From assembly GCF_900106585.1 (NCBI RefSeq), contig NZ_FNWH01000006.1:806001-870000 (forward strand): a stretch of 64,000 nucleotides of DNA, read 5' to 3'. The DNA comes from Acidaminococcus timonensis. GTDB lineage: Bacteria; Bacillota; Negativicutes; Acidaminococcales; Acidaminococcaceae. The position numbers were made by a program, and so were the translations under genes. The stretch's first letter is position 1, and each line of letters opens with the position of its first letter. The notes under the pieces were generated by a model that ran no database searches, was not told where the DNA came from, and saw nothing but the letters and a program-made list of their open reading frames with translations. Shown here piece by piece: positions 14,309 to 23,114 of the stretch.

Positions 14309-15486
14309 TACTCAAAATCCTCTAAAAAACGATGTTCCTTCCCGTGGAGCTTGTATTTTAGCACCGTGTCCAGGTTCACATTTTCCAGGGCGTGGAAGAT
14401 ATTGGCCGGCACTTGGGAATTTTCTTTTTCCAGGCTGGCAATCAGCTTCTTTACTTCCAGCCGCTTGGAGTCGGTGGTACCGTCCGTATGGCAGGTGGAG
14501 CAGGTTTCCGTGAATTTACAGGCGCACTGGATGAAGTACAGCCCGTTTTCATCCCGCCAGCTCTTGATGTCCCGTTCCCGTACATAGTACAGGGGCCGCA
14601 GCAGCTCCATACCCGGACAGCTGGTGCTTTTCAACCGGGGCAGCATGGTACGGATGGCTCCGGAATACAGCATGCTCATCAGATTGGTCTCGATGACATC
14701 ATCGAAATGATGCCCCAGGGCGATCTTGTTGCAGCCCAGTTCCCGGGCCTTGCGATACAGGTAGCCCCGGCGCATCTTGGCGCACAGGTAGCAGGGGTTG
14801 TCCTCCACATGGAACACGTTTTCAAAGATGTCCGTGGAGAAAAAGGTCAGGGGGACCTGGAGCAGCTTGGCGTTTTCCTCGATGACCTTCCGGTTCATTT
14901 CGTTATAGCCCGGATCCATGCATAAAAACACCAGATCGAAGGGGAACTTATTGTGGCGCTTCAACTCCTGGAAACACTTGGCCATGAGCATGGAATCCTT
15001 GCCTCCGGAAATGCACACGGCAATCTTGTCCCCGGGCTGGAGCATGTCATACTCGCAGATGGCCTGGACGAACTTGTTCAGGATCCGCCGCTTGTATTTC
15101 CGCCGCAGGGAGGTCTCGATCCGTTTCAGCCGATTCTCGTCCTGGGCCGCCAGTTCCGCGTCCTTTTTTAGCTTCTGCTGCAGCCACAGGGAATAGCCGC
15201 CGGTCAGGGAAACGGCTGTATACCCCTGTTCCCGCAGATTGGCCGCCAGGCCCAGGCTGATTTTGCCCCACATGCACAGGCACACCAGCAGTTTGTCTTC
15301 AGGCAGGTCCACGGCGCCCTGCTGCAGGGCCAGAGGGTCCACATTCACAGCGCCGGGCAGGGACCCCCGGCCAAAAGCCGCCGTATCCCGGATATCTATC
15401 AAATACACCTGGTCAGCCGGCAGTGCCGCCAGTTCTTCCAGCGAAATTTCTGCCTTATTTTCCCAGGCATCAGTCAAAGCAGTCAT
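14308..15486 (-). CDS. Rhodanese-TtcA fusion, tRNA thiolation protein
   Basis: A 392-residue protein with two domains. Residues 10-105 are a rhodanese domain (VYLIDIRD, active-site loop CMWGKIS with C71), which carries persulfide sulfur. Residues 115-390 are a TtcA/TilS-type PP-loop ATPase with SGGKDS at 160-165, paired cysteines CYLC at 232-235 and GHHFDDVIET, as in enzymes that make 2-thiocytidine in tRNA or related thiolations. The fusion suggests direct hand-over of sulfur to the PP-loop site. The ATG is preceded by AAAAGGAAG. The start lies 209 bases from the gap stop, and a heptamer element sits between. Confidence 0.85.
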   Translation of the reverse strand: MTALTDAWENKAEISLEELAALPADQVYLIDIRDTAAFGRGSLPGAVNVDPLALQQGAVDLPEDKLLVCLCMWGKISLGLAANLREQGYTAVSLTGGYSLWLQQKLKKDAELAAQDENRLKRIETSLRRKYKRRILNKFVQAICEYDMLQPGDKIAVCISGGKDSMLMAKCFQELKRHNKFPFDLVFLCMDPGYNEMNRKVIEENAKLLQVPLTFFSTDIFENVFHVEDNPCYLCAKMRRGYLYRKARELGCNKIALGHHFDDVIETNLMSMLYSGAIRTMLPRLKSTSCPGMELLRPLYYVRERDIKSWRDENGLYFIQCACKFTETCSTCHTDGTTDSKRLEVKKLIASLEKENSQVPANIFHALENVNLDTVLKYKLHGKEHRFLEDFE

Positions 15487-15602
15487 GTATGGGTACTTCC
15501 TTTTCTACAATATAATGTAACTATTTTACCATAAAACCTGCCTGTAGAAAAATAAAACATTCCAATCCAACTCCCAGGTCGCCCAACGGGCCATTTGTTT
15601 TT

Positions 15603-15649
15603 TGCCAGCATCAGCTGGCTTCCTTCGGCTAGTGACTAGTGACTATAAG
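15603..15649 (+). repeat. Composite hairpin-heptamer element
   Basis: GCCAGC-ATCA-GCTGGC is followed by TTCCTTCGG and then CTAGTGA, CTAGTGA and CTATAAG. The same order is seen at 55611-55663, and in reverse at 14128-14165 and 42145-42200. Confidence 0.75.
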
Positions 15650-15651
15650 CT

Positions 15652-15686
15652 AAAAAAGAGGCACCGCCGCAGCGATGCCTCTTTTG
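15652..15686 (-). terminator. Terminator of gap
   Basis: AAAAGAGGCA pairs with TGCCTCTTTT just after the gap stop codon. The A-run on the plus strand is the T-run for leftward transcription. Confidence 0.75.
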
Positions 15687-15694
15687 CTTGATTG

Positions 15695-16729
<1,035 letters not shown>

Positions 16730-16808
16730 TCACCGCACTTTCTCTATCATCAATTTCTATTCTATTTGCTTTCAGGAATTCCCTTCACTTATAGTATGAC
16801 AGCATTGG

Positions 16809-16843
16809 ACAAATTTTGCAACCCATGGTCAAAATTTGTCCCG
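16809..16843 (-). promoter_or_regulatory. Palindromic operator candidate over the gap promoter
   Basis: GGACAAATTTTG (16809-16820) and CAAAATTTGTCC (16832-16843) are perfect inverted repeats separated by 11 bases. On the minus strand TTGCAA and, 17 bases later, CATACT give a plausible -35/-10 pair that overlaps the right-hand arm. This layout suits repression by a dimeric or tetrameric sugar-phosphate sensor, such as a SorC/CggR-type protein, but the regulator is not in the window. Confidence 0.6.
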
Positions 16844-16897
16844 CTACCAGTCAAAGTGCTTGTGCCAGCAGGAATTTTTCCGAAACCGTCTGTAACA

Positions 16898-17041
16898 ATG
16901 TTACAAAAAGCCGGACGACTTGCAAAAGAGATGGATGGTTCAACCCACCTGTCAGCTGCGGCTATGGATGATCAGCTGGTGAGTATTGCCGGCGATACCC
17001 TCTCCTGGGCCTGCGACGGCCGGAGATGGATCGATGAATAA
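16898..17041 (+). other. Possible 47-residue micro-ORF
   Basis: An ATG-started frame (MLQKAGRLAKEMDG...) ends at TAA ten bases before a strong terminator. The composition is protein-like, but there is no convincing ribosome site and no family is recognised. It might be the tail of a lost gene whose terminator remains. Nothing else coding is seen in 16724-17185. Confidence 0.2.
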
Positions 17042-17050
17042 ACCAAAAAA

Positions 17051-17097
17051 CGCAAAATCGCTCACAGACGTCCAAATTTCGTCTGTGAGCGATTTTT
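17051..17097 (+). terminator. Strong hairpin terminator
   Basis: AAAATCGCTCACAGACG pairs perfectly with CGTCTGTGAGCGATTTT around a nine-base loop. It would stop rightward transcription and possibly leftward as well. Confidence 0.75.
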
Positions 17098-17131
17098 GCT
17101 GATTTTATGAGTAAGTACATGCGGCATATAG

Positions 17132-17170
17132 AAAAATCGTCTCTGAAGTCAAATTCAGAGACGATTTTTT
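17132..17170 (-). terminator. Terminator of lexA
   Basis: AAAAATCGTCTCTGAA pairs with TTCAGAGACGATTTTT, 16 bases after the lexA stop on the minus strand. It resembles the neighbouring 17051 hairpin in size and base content. Confidence 0.75.
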
Positions 17171-17185
17171 GAATCATTTTTTGAA

Positions 17186-17833
17186 TTACAGGGTACGGAA
17201 CACGGCAATGACTTTTCCCTTGATTTCAATGTTATCGGTCCCCACAATGGGAGTGTAGGCATCGTTTTCCGGCTGGAGACGGATCTGTTTCAACTCCCGG
17301 AAATACCGTTTGATGGTGGTTTCCTCACCATTGACCAGTGCCACCACAATATCCCCATTGGTGGCATAATTCTGTTTGCGTACGAACACATAATCGTGAT
17401 CCAGGATTCCGGCATCTTTCATGCTGTCGCCTTCCACCACCATCATAAAAACATCTTCCTTGCATCCAATCAGATCCAGGGGGATGGGGTAGGTGTCCTC
17501 AATATTTTCCACGGCCAGCATGGGGTCACCTGCATGGACAGCGCCCACCAGGGGAACGGGGACCATGCTCTTTTTTCTCCAGCTGATTTCTTCTGTCAGG
17601 CCGTAGGTACGGGGTTTTTCAGGGTCCCAGCTGACAAAACCGGCTTCTGCCAGCTTTTTCAGGTTGTTGTGCACAGAGGCACTGGAAGAAAGGCCCACAG
17701 CCTTGCCAATTTCACGGACGGAAGGGGGGTACCCGTTGGAAAAGATATATTGTTTGATATATTCAAGGATCTGGCTCTGCCGGGCATTGATGGAACTCCG
17801 GGAACCCATTTTCTTATCAGTCGCTTCAGCCAT
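17186..17833 (-). CDS. lexA: LexA repressor
   Basis: A 215-residue SOS repressor and S24-family autoprotease. The N-terminal winged helix (residues 13-80, INARQSQILEYIKQYIFSNGYPPSVREIG) binds operators. The Ala-Gly cleavage bond is A101-G102 (VHAGDP), with catalytic S137 (EGDSM) and K175 (TTIKRY). When RecA filaments form, it cleaves itself and frees DNA-repair genes. The ATG follows AAGGAGAGTTGTCCT. The intergenic region upstream has no perfect GAAC-N4-GTTC box, so its own operator is uncertain. The Y-family polymerase at 62317 is a likely regulon member. Confidence 0.95.
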   Translation of the reverse strand: MAEATDKKMGSRSSINARQSQILEYIKQYIFSNGYPPSVREIGKAVGLSSSASVHNNLKKLAEAGFVSWDPEKPRTYGLTEEISWRKKSMVPVPLVGAVHAGDPMLAVENIEDTYPIPLDLIGCKEDVFMMVVEGDSMKDAGILDHDYVFVRKQNYATNGDIVVALVNGEETTIKRYFRELKQIRLQPENDAYTPIVGTDNIEIKGKVIAVFRTL

Positions 17834-18382
17834 AGGACAACTCTCCTTATCATGTCAGTCAAACAACAGGGCTCAAATCGGAAATCATACCACTGTTGAT
17901 GAAAAAGTATTGGAATCAAACGACCGGCAATCCAGGCGAACGAAATGTCGGCTTTGAGGTCAATTCAGCAAGTTACACTTTTATTAAGTATAACAAGAAA
18001 ACAATTGTGTGTCAAACAACTGTTTGAGCTCCAGGAAGTTTACCTGCATACAAAAAAGAGAAAGTGTCCCGACACCAATGGACACCCATTTTTTCGAGAA
18101 AATTTTACGTCCTATAATATATATTATGTTAATAAATGTTGATAAAACGATGGGGGCCTTTGTCTTTCATCACAGGATGGGCCTGAAAACATGCACAGTT
18201 CTGCTTAAAAATTTCTCAAATTGGTTCTTTTTTGTCAAGTGGTTCCATGGTATAACTGGATTCGTACTCACAAAGACCTGAAAGATTCCCATCACTGGCT
18301 TATGGAATGTTAACTTTCCCTGACTATAGGGTTCCCATCTTATATTTGATCAATCTGATTTTCTTGCAAAGGAGTTTTTGCC
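17834..18382. other. AT-rich divergent spacer between lexA and the B6 operon
   Basis: No gene is supported. It is markedly AT-rich compared with its surroundings. It contains two related motifs, GTCAAACAACAGGG near 17857 and GTCAAACAACTGTTTGAG near 18010; the second holds the palindrome CAAACA-AC-TGTTTG. A CCTATAATATATATTATG block near 18110 and GGTATAAC near 18250 could be -10 boxes for the rightward operon. Confidence 0.4.
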
Positions 18383-19234
18383 ATGCACCAACGTGTTGCT
18401 GCCATCAATGATCTGTCCGGCCTGGGACGATGTTCGTTGACGGCTGATATTGCGGTCCTGGCTGCCATGGGGCTGGAATGCTGTCCGCTGCCTACGGCGG
18501 TACTGACCACCCAAACCGGGTATCCGGGTTACCGTTGTATCTCTCTGACAGATCATATGGAAGACTATCGCCTCCACTGGGCGCAGCTGGGTATGGCGTT
18601 CCAGGGAATCCTTTCCGGATATCTGGCCACCCCGGAAGCTGCGGACCAGGTGGAAGCCTTCCTGGATCGCTTCCAGAAGCCGGATACATTGTATTTGTGT
18701 GATCCGGTGCTGGGTGACAATGGCCATGTCTACCGGGGCTTTTCAGCAGCTTCCATACGGGCCATGGAAAAGCTGACCCTGCGGGCGGATCTGCTGACCC
18801 CCAATCTGACAGAATTCTGCATCCTGACCGGCACGGACATGGACCCCATATTCAGGATGGGCCGGGAGGAACCGGCGGAGCTGTTCCAGGTATTGGAGGA
18901 AAAGGCTTCTCTTTATAAAGGGAAGAAGCTTGTCATTACCGGCATCCCCCACTCTTCACCAGAAGGTGAACACCTGGTCACCAATCTGGTTTTGACAGAG
19001 GGCCACCCTGTTCCGGTGACCTTTCCCCATCTGGGAGGCACCTATTCCGGTACCGGAGATCTCCTTGCTGCAGTCCTTCTGGGAAGCCAGCTCCAGGGCC
19101 GGGACCTGATCCAGGGCGCACGGCTGGCGGGAACACTGATCGGCCGGGCCATCCAATCCTCCAAAAAGGAAGGGACCCCCTGCAACGATGGTATCAACTA
19201 TGAGCCTTACCTGTTTTTATTGAGAAAGGAATGA
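18383..19234 (+). CDS. Pyridoxal/pyridoxamine kinase (PdxY/PdxK-like), paralogue 2
   Basis: A 283-residue B6-vitamer kinase of the ribokinase superfamily. It has AAINDLSGLGRCSLTADIAVLAAMG at the N terminus, CDPVLGDNGHVY, LLTPNLTEFCILTG and the YSGTGDLLAA catalytic/anion-hole motif. An AAAGGAG site precedes the ATG. It is the first gene of a tight operon with a membrane S-component seven bases downstream and a radical SAM gene after that. The context implies that the imported vitamer is trapped by phosphorylation as it enters. It differs clearly from paralogue 1 at 13259. Confidence 0.87.
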   Translation: MHQRVAAINDLSGLGRCSLTADIAVLAAMGLECCPLPTAVLTTQTGYPGYRCISLTDHMEDYRLHWAQLGMAFQGILSGYLATPEAADQVEAFLDRFQKPDTLYLCDPVLGDNGHVYRGFSAASIRAMEKLTLRADLLTPNLTEFCILTGTDMDPIFRMGREEPAELFQVLEEKASLYKGKKLVITGIPHSSPEGEHLVTNLVLTEGHPVPVTFPHLGGTYSGTGDLLAAVLLGSQLQGRDLIQGARLAGTLIGRAIQSSKKEGTPCNDGINYEPYLFLLRKE

Positions 19235-19241
19235 TCAACGG

Positions 19242-19799
19242 ATGAAACGACAAAGAACCCCTCAGGAAAAACTCCGGCTGCTGGTGCTGACCGGTCTGTT
19301 TGCCGCTGTGATCTGCCTGTTTACTGCGTACATTTGCCATATTCCTATGGGCGCCAACGGCGGTTACCTGCATTTCGGAGATACGCTGATTTACGTAGCC
19401 GCGGCTCTGCTGCCCCAGCCCTATGCGCTGCTGGCGGCATCCATCGGCGGCGGGCTGGCCGATCTGCTGACAGCACCCATGTGGGCACCGGCCACCATCC
19501 TCATCAAGGCGCTGATCACCCTGCCGTTTACCTGGAAGGGCCGGAAGCTCCTGTGCACCCGGAACCGGATTGCACCCTTTGTTTCCTGGATTCTTTCCAC
19601 CATCGGGTATTACCTGGCGGAAGGCCTGCTGTTCGGCCAGTATGCAGCCCTGATCACCTCTGTGATGGGTAGTGCCCTGCAGTCCGGCGGCAGCCTGCTG
19701 TTCTTTTATCTGGTGGCTGGCGTGCTGGACCGGCAGGATGTCAAAAGTAAAGTTTTCACAGACAGCGGTTCCCGGCTGTCTGCTGTGGAGAAAGGATGA
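19242..19799 (+). CDS. ECF-type transporter S-component (vitamin uptake)
   Basis: A 185-residue integral membrane protein with about five or six hydrophobic helices. It resembles substrate-binding S-components of energy-coupling factor transporters (MGANGGYLHFGDTLIYVAAALLP, then ASIGGGLADLL near the middle, and the typical basic N terminus). S-components capture a vitamin and share an ATPase/T module encoded elsewhere. The linked pyridoxal kinase points to a B6 vitamer as the substrate. From memory, membrane proteins of this type (TIGR04002-like) are often paired with a short radical SAM protein, as here. Its ribosome site overlaps the kinase stop. Confidence 0.75.
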   Translation: MKRQRTPQEKLRLLVLTGLFAAVICLFTAYICHIPMGANGGYLHFGDTLIYVAAALLPQPYALLAASIGGGLADLLTAPMWAPATILIKALITLPFTWKGRKLLCTRNRIAPFVSWILSTIGYYLAEGLLFGQYAALITSVMGSALQSGGSLLFFYLVAGVLDRQDVKSKVFTDSGSRLSAVEKG

Positions 19800-19805
19800 T
19801 TGTAA

Positions 19806-20405
19806 ATGGCAAAGATCTTATATACCTATAAAGATGGCGTATACGCCAACCTGACCAATCTGTGCAACTGCCGTTGTACCTTCTGTGTCCGGTTCCAGCA
19901 CCAGGGCATTGGGGATGCCCCCACCCTGTGGCACAAGGTGAATCCCACCTGGGAACAGGTAAAGGCAGCGGTGGATGCCTTTGATTTTACCGGTTTCAAA
20001 GAGCTGGTGTTCTGCGGGTACGGAGAACCTACCTGTGCCCTGGATCTGATGCTGCAGACGGCCCGGTACGTAAAAAAAATCCACCCGCAGATGAAACTGC
20101 GGGTGAATACCAATGGCCTGGGCAATCTGGAAAACAGGAGGGATATCGTTCCGGATCTGGCCCAGGTGCTGGATGCGGTTTCCATCAGCCTGAATGCCCC
20201 GGATGAAGCCGATTACAACAAGGTGACCCGCCCCACCCTGCCGGGTGCTTATGAGGCCATGCTGGATTTTGCCCGGGAATGCAGGAAAGCCATTCCGGAC
20301 ACCCGGATGACCGTGGTGGACGTGCTGCCGCCGGAACAGATCGAAGCCAGCCGGAAGGTGGCGGAAAGCTGTGGCATCAAGTTGCGGGTGCGCCATTTCA
20401 GCTGA
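19806..20405 (+). CDS. Short radical SAM protein linked to the ECF S-component
   Basis: A 199-residue radical SAM protein. The cluster motif CX3CX2C is C20, C24 and C27 (LCNCRCTFC, with an extra C22). The glycine-rich SAM-binding strand is FCGYGEPT near residue 75, and RVNTNGLGN gives the next SAM contact. It is only a core partial barrel, with no SPASM or other auxiliary cluster domain. It begins six bases after the S-component gene. No reaction can be assigned. It may match the TIGR04100-like group that pairs with TIGR04002-like membrane proteins (from memory). A role in modifying a vitamin or cofactor is inference from context. Confidence 0.75.
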   Translation: MAKILYTYKDGVYANLTNLCNCRCTFCVRFQHQGIGDAPTLWHKVNPTWEQVKAAVDAFDFTGFKELVFCGYGEPTCALDLMLQTARYVKKIHPQMKLRVNTNGLGNLENRRDIVPDLAQVLDAVSISLNAPDEADYNKVTRPTLPGAYEAMLDFARECRKAIPDTRMTVVDVLPPEQIEASRKVAESCGIKLRVRHFS

Positions 20406-20417
20406 TCCGTACAGGGT

Positions 20418-21644
20418 TTATTTCTTCTTCTTTTCGTCCAAAATGTGTGACACGATGATGGCGCAGGAAGCGTCACCGGTGATATTCAACGTGGTACGAC
20501 CCATATCGAAGATCCGATCCACGCCAGCCACCAGGGCAATGCCGTCCACGGGCAGGTTCACGGACGCCAGCACCATGGCCAGCATGATCATGCCGGCTCC
20601 GGGGACACCGGCGGTGCCTACAGAAGCAAGGGTGGCGGTGAGCACGATGGTCAGCATCTGAGGCAGAGTCAGGTCGATGCCATAGCAGGACGCAATGAAG
20701 ACGGCGCAGACACCCTGATAGATGGCCGTACCATCCATGTTGATGGTGGCACCCAGAGGCAGGGTGAAGCTGACCACTTCTTTGGAAGCCCCCAGTTTAG
20801 AGGCACATTCCATGTTGATGGGCAGGGTCCCTACGGAGGAGGCACTGGAAAAGGCAAAGATCATGGCAGGCATCATGCCCTTGAAGAATTTCAGCGGGCT
20901 CATACCGCCAATGGCCCGTACGGCCAGAGAGTACACGATGATGGCGTGCAGTGCATAGGCAATGTAGGCACACAGGATGACCTTGGCCAGGGAGCCGATC
21001 ACCGCCGGACCGTTCTGGGCCACCACCGGGCACAGCAGGCAGAAGACACCGATGGGCGACAGGGACAGGATCATTTCCATGACTTTCATGAATACATCGT
21101 TCCAGGTATTGATGAATTCAGCGGCCTTCTCCCCTTTCCTGCCCAGGGCGATGATGGCGATGCCGATCAGGATGGCCATGACGATGACCTGGAGCATGTT
21201 GCTGCTGTTTAGGGGGGCAATGAAGTTGGAGGGGAACAGATCCACGATCATCTTCATGAAACCCGGATTGGAATTTTTCACTTTATAGGCCAGGTTGGCT
21301 GTGGACAGTGCGGGAAACGCCCCTTTGAAGCTGTTGGCGATGACCAGTCCGATGGTGACGGCCACGGCGGTGGTAAAGAAATAATATACCAGGGTCAGAC
21401 CGCCGATGGAGCCTACCTTCCGCAGATCACTGAGGGATACCACCCCTGCCATAATGGAAAACAGTACAATGGGGCCTACTACGAATTTCACAAGATTCAG
21501 AAAAATTGTTCCAAAAGGTTTGATGTAATTCACGGCCAATGGCACATTTCCCTGGAGAGCCAGACCTGCCACAATGGCCAGGATCAGAGCAATGAAGATT
21601 TGTGCGGCCAGCGGCATTTTTTTCTTCGGTTGGACAGCATCCAT
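20418..21644 (-). CDS. Dicarboxylate/amino acid:cation symporter (DAACS family)
   Basis: A 408-residue membrane symporter of the GltP/DctA/SstT fold that imports C4-dicarboxylates or acidic/neutral amino acids with Na+ or H+. The two hairpin signatures are visible: FAFSSASSVGTLP (serine-rich HP1) and the NMDGTAIYQG helix, followed by GTAGVPGAG (HP2) and the D-x-x-R-T-x-x-N motif (DMGRTTLNITGD). I start it at the ATG at 21644, nine bases after AAAGGGG; a TTG three codons upstream abuts that site. It ends head-to-head with the radical SAM gene. The precise substrate is not clear. Confidence 0.88.
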   Translation of the reverse strand: MDAVQPKKKMPLAAQIFIALILAIVAGLALQGNVPLAVNYIKPFGTIFLNLVKFVVGPIVLFSIMAGVVSLSDLRKVGSIGGLTLVYYFFTTAVAVTIGLVIANSFKGAFPALSTANLAYKVKNSNPGFMKMIVDLFPSNFIAPLNSSNMLQVIVMAILIGIAIIALGRKGEKAAEFINTWNDVFMKVMEMILSLSPIGVFCLLCPVVAQNGPAVIGSLAKVILCAYIAYALHAIIVYSLAVRAIGGMSPLKFFKGMMPAMIFAFSSASSVGTLPINMECASKLGASKEVVSFTLPLGATINMDGTAIYQGVCAVFIASCYGIDLTLPQMLTIVLTATLASVGTAGVPGAGMIMLAMVLASVNLPVDGIALVAGVDRIFDMGRTTLNITGDASCAIIVSHILDEKKKK

Positions 21645-21776
21645 AGTAAACAACCCCTTTCATTACGCATGGTAAAAAATAATAAAACTGTAAACCTCTA
21701 CAGTACAGTCATTATAGCATATTTACAGTTCAAGGTACAGATATTTTTTTCAGAATATTAAAATTTCAGCAATGAA

Positions 21777-21821
21777 AAAGGATCCTCTCCCCGGTATGGA
21801 AACAACCGGGGTGGGTCCTTT
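21777..21821 (-). terminator. Terminator of pepT
   Basis: AAAGGATCC and CCCCGGT pair with ACCGGGG and GGTCCTTT in one long interrupted stem immediately after the pepT stop. Confidence 0.65.
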
Positions 21822-21827
21822 CGCGTG

Positions 21828-23069
21828 TTACTTTTCTTCGGCAATGGCGATGACGGTTTCGCAGGCTTTTTTCAGAGACGGCAGGGGCAGATATTCGAAC
21901 CGGCCGTGGAAATTGGCGCCGCCTGTGAACAGGTTCGGGCAGGGCAACCCTTTATAGGAAAGGACGGCTCCGTCGGTACCGCCCCGGATGGGACTGATCA
22001 CAGGCGTCACCCCCACCTTTTCCATGGCTTTTTTGGCCCGCTCCACCACATCCATGTGGCCGTCTTCGATGACACTGAGCATATTGTAATATACATCATG
22101 GCAGCTTACTTCCACGCTGCCGGCTCCGTATTTGGCATTGAAAAACTCCGCCATTTTTTCCAGCAGTGCCTTCCGGGCCTGGAATTTTTCCCTGTGGTGA
22201 TCCCGAATCAGCATGTCCATGCGACAGGTTTCCACACTGCCCTGGATGCCATACACATGGAAGAAGCCTTCCCGGCCTTCGGTGTATTCCGGCTTTTCTC
22301 CGGCCGGCAACATTTCCTGCCATTCTCCGGCCAGGGTCAGGGCATTCTTCATCTTTCCTTTGGCAGAACCGGTATGGACACTGCGACCGTGGAAGGTGAT
22401 CACCGCGTTGGCCGCATTGAAATTCTCGTATTCCAGGCCGCCCAGTTCGCCGCCGTCCACGGTATAGGCAAAATCGGCGCCGAATTTCTCCACGTCGAAA
22501 TACCGGGTCCCCCGCCCCACTTCTTCATCGGGGGTAAAGCCCAGGCGCAGGGGGCCGTGTTTCACCTCCGGATGATCCAGCAGATATTCCACAGCCGTGA
22601 CGATGGCGGTGATGCCCGCCTTGTCGTCCGCTCCCAGCAGGGTGGTACCGTCGGTGAACAGGATATCCTGTCCCTTGTATTGCAGCACTTCCGGGAAATC
22701 CCTGGTGGAAAAGAGGATGCCCTGTTCTTTGTTCAGGACGATGTCCTTGCCGTCATAGTTCCGGACCAGCACGGGCTTCACCGGGCCTCCGGGAGCATCA
22801 GGAGCCGTATCCATATGGGAGATGAAGCCGATCACCGGGCCTTCTTTGCCGTTGTTGGCCGGCAGGGTGGCCATCACATAGCCGTGTCCATCCAGAGAAA
22901 CGTCACTGAGGCCCAGGGCCTTCAGCTGGTCAGCCAGATGCCTGGCCAGCACCATCTGGCCGGGGGTACTGGGAGAAGCCTGGGTATTGGTTTCATTGGA
23001 CTGGGTGTTGAACGAAATATACTCTTCAAAACGATGGAGCAGTTTTTCCTGTAAAGTGTCCATGGACAT
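21828..23069 (-). CDS. pepT: Peptidase T (tripeptide aminopeptidase)
   Basis: A 413-residue M20B metallopeptidase that removes N-terminal residues from tripeptides in the cytosol. Zinc-site motifs are ISHMDTAPD (H85, D87), LLGADDKAG with its bridging aspartate, FTPDEEVGRG with the catalytic Glu, and the late HGR and GGTDGA segments. Its length is that of PepT. Two ATGs (MSMDT) compete behind GGAAAGGAATGC; the first is kept. It follows the methionine-gamma-lyase-like gene by 45 bases on the same strand and closes a long minus-strand run. Confidence 0.92.
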   Translation of the reverse strand: MSMDTLQEKLLHRFEEYISFNTQSNETNTQASPSTPGQMVLARHLADQLKALGLSDVSLDGHGYVMATLPANNGKEGPVIGFISHMDTAPDAPGGPVKPVLVRNYDGKDIVLNKEQGILFSTRDFPEVLQYKGQDILFTDGTTLLGADDKAGITAIVTAVEYLLDHPEVKHGPLRLGFTPDEEVGRGTRYFDVEKFGADFAYTVDGGELGGLEYENFNAANAVITFHGRSVHTGSAKGKMKNALTLAGEWQEMLPAGEKPEYTEGREGFFHVYGIQGSVETCRMDMLIRDHHREKFQARKALLEKMAEFFNAKYGAGSVEVSCHDVYYNMLSVIEDGHMDVVERAKKAMEKVGVTPVISPIRGGTDGAVLSYKGLPCPNLFTGGANFHGRFEYLPLPSLKKACETVIAIAEEK

Positions 23070-23114
23070 GCATTCCTTTCCAGAGTCAAGTTACGATGCT
23101 ACTGAAAGCTCCTG

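Noticed and set aside
17834-17960. LexA box upstream of lexA
   Set aside because: GGCGAACGAAATGTCGG resembles half of the Gram-positive box CGAACRNRYGTTYC, but the second half does not match, so no operator is claimed.
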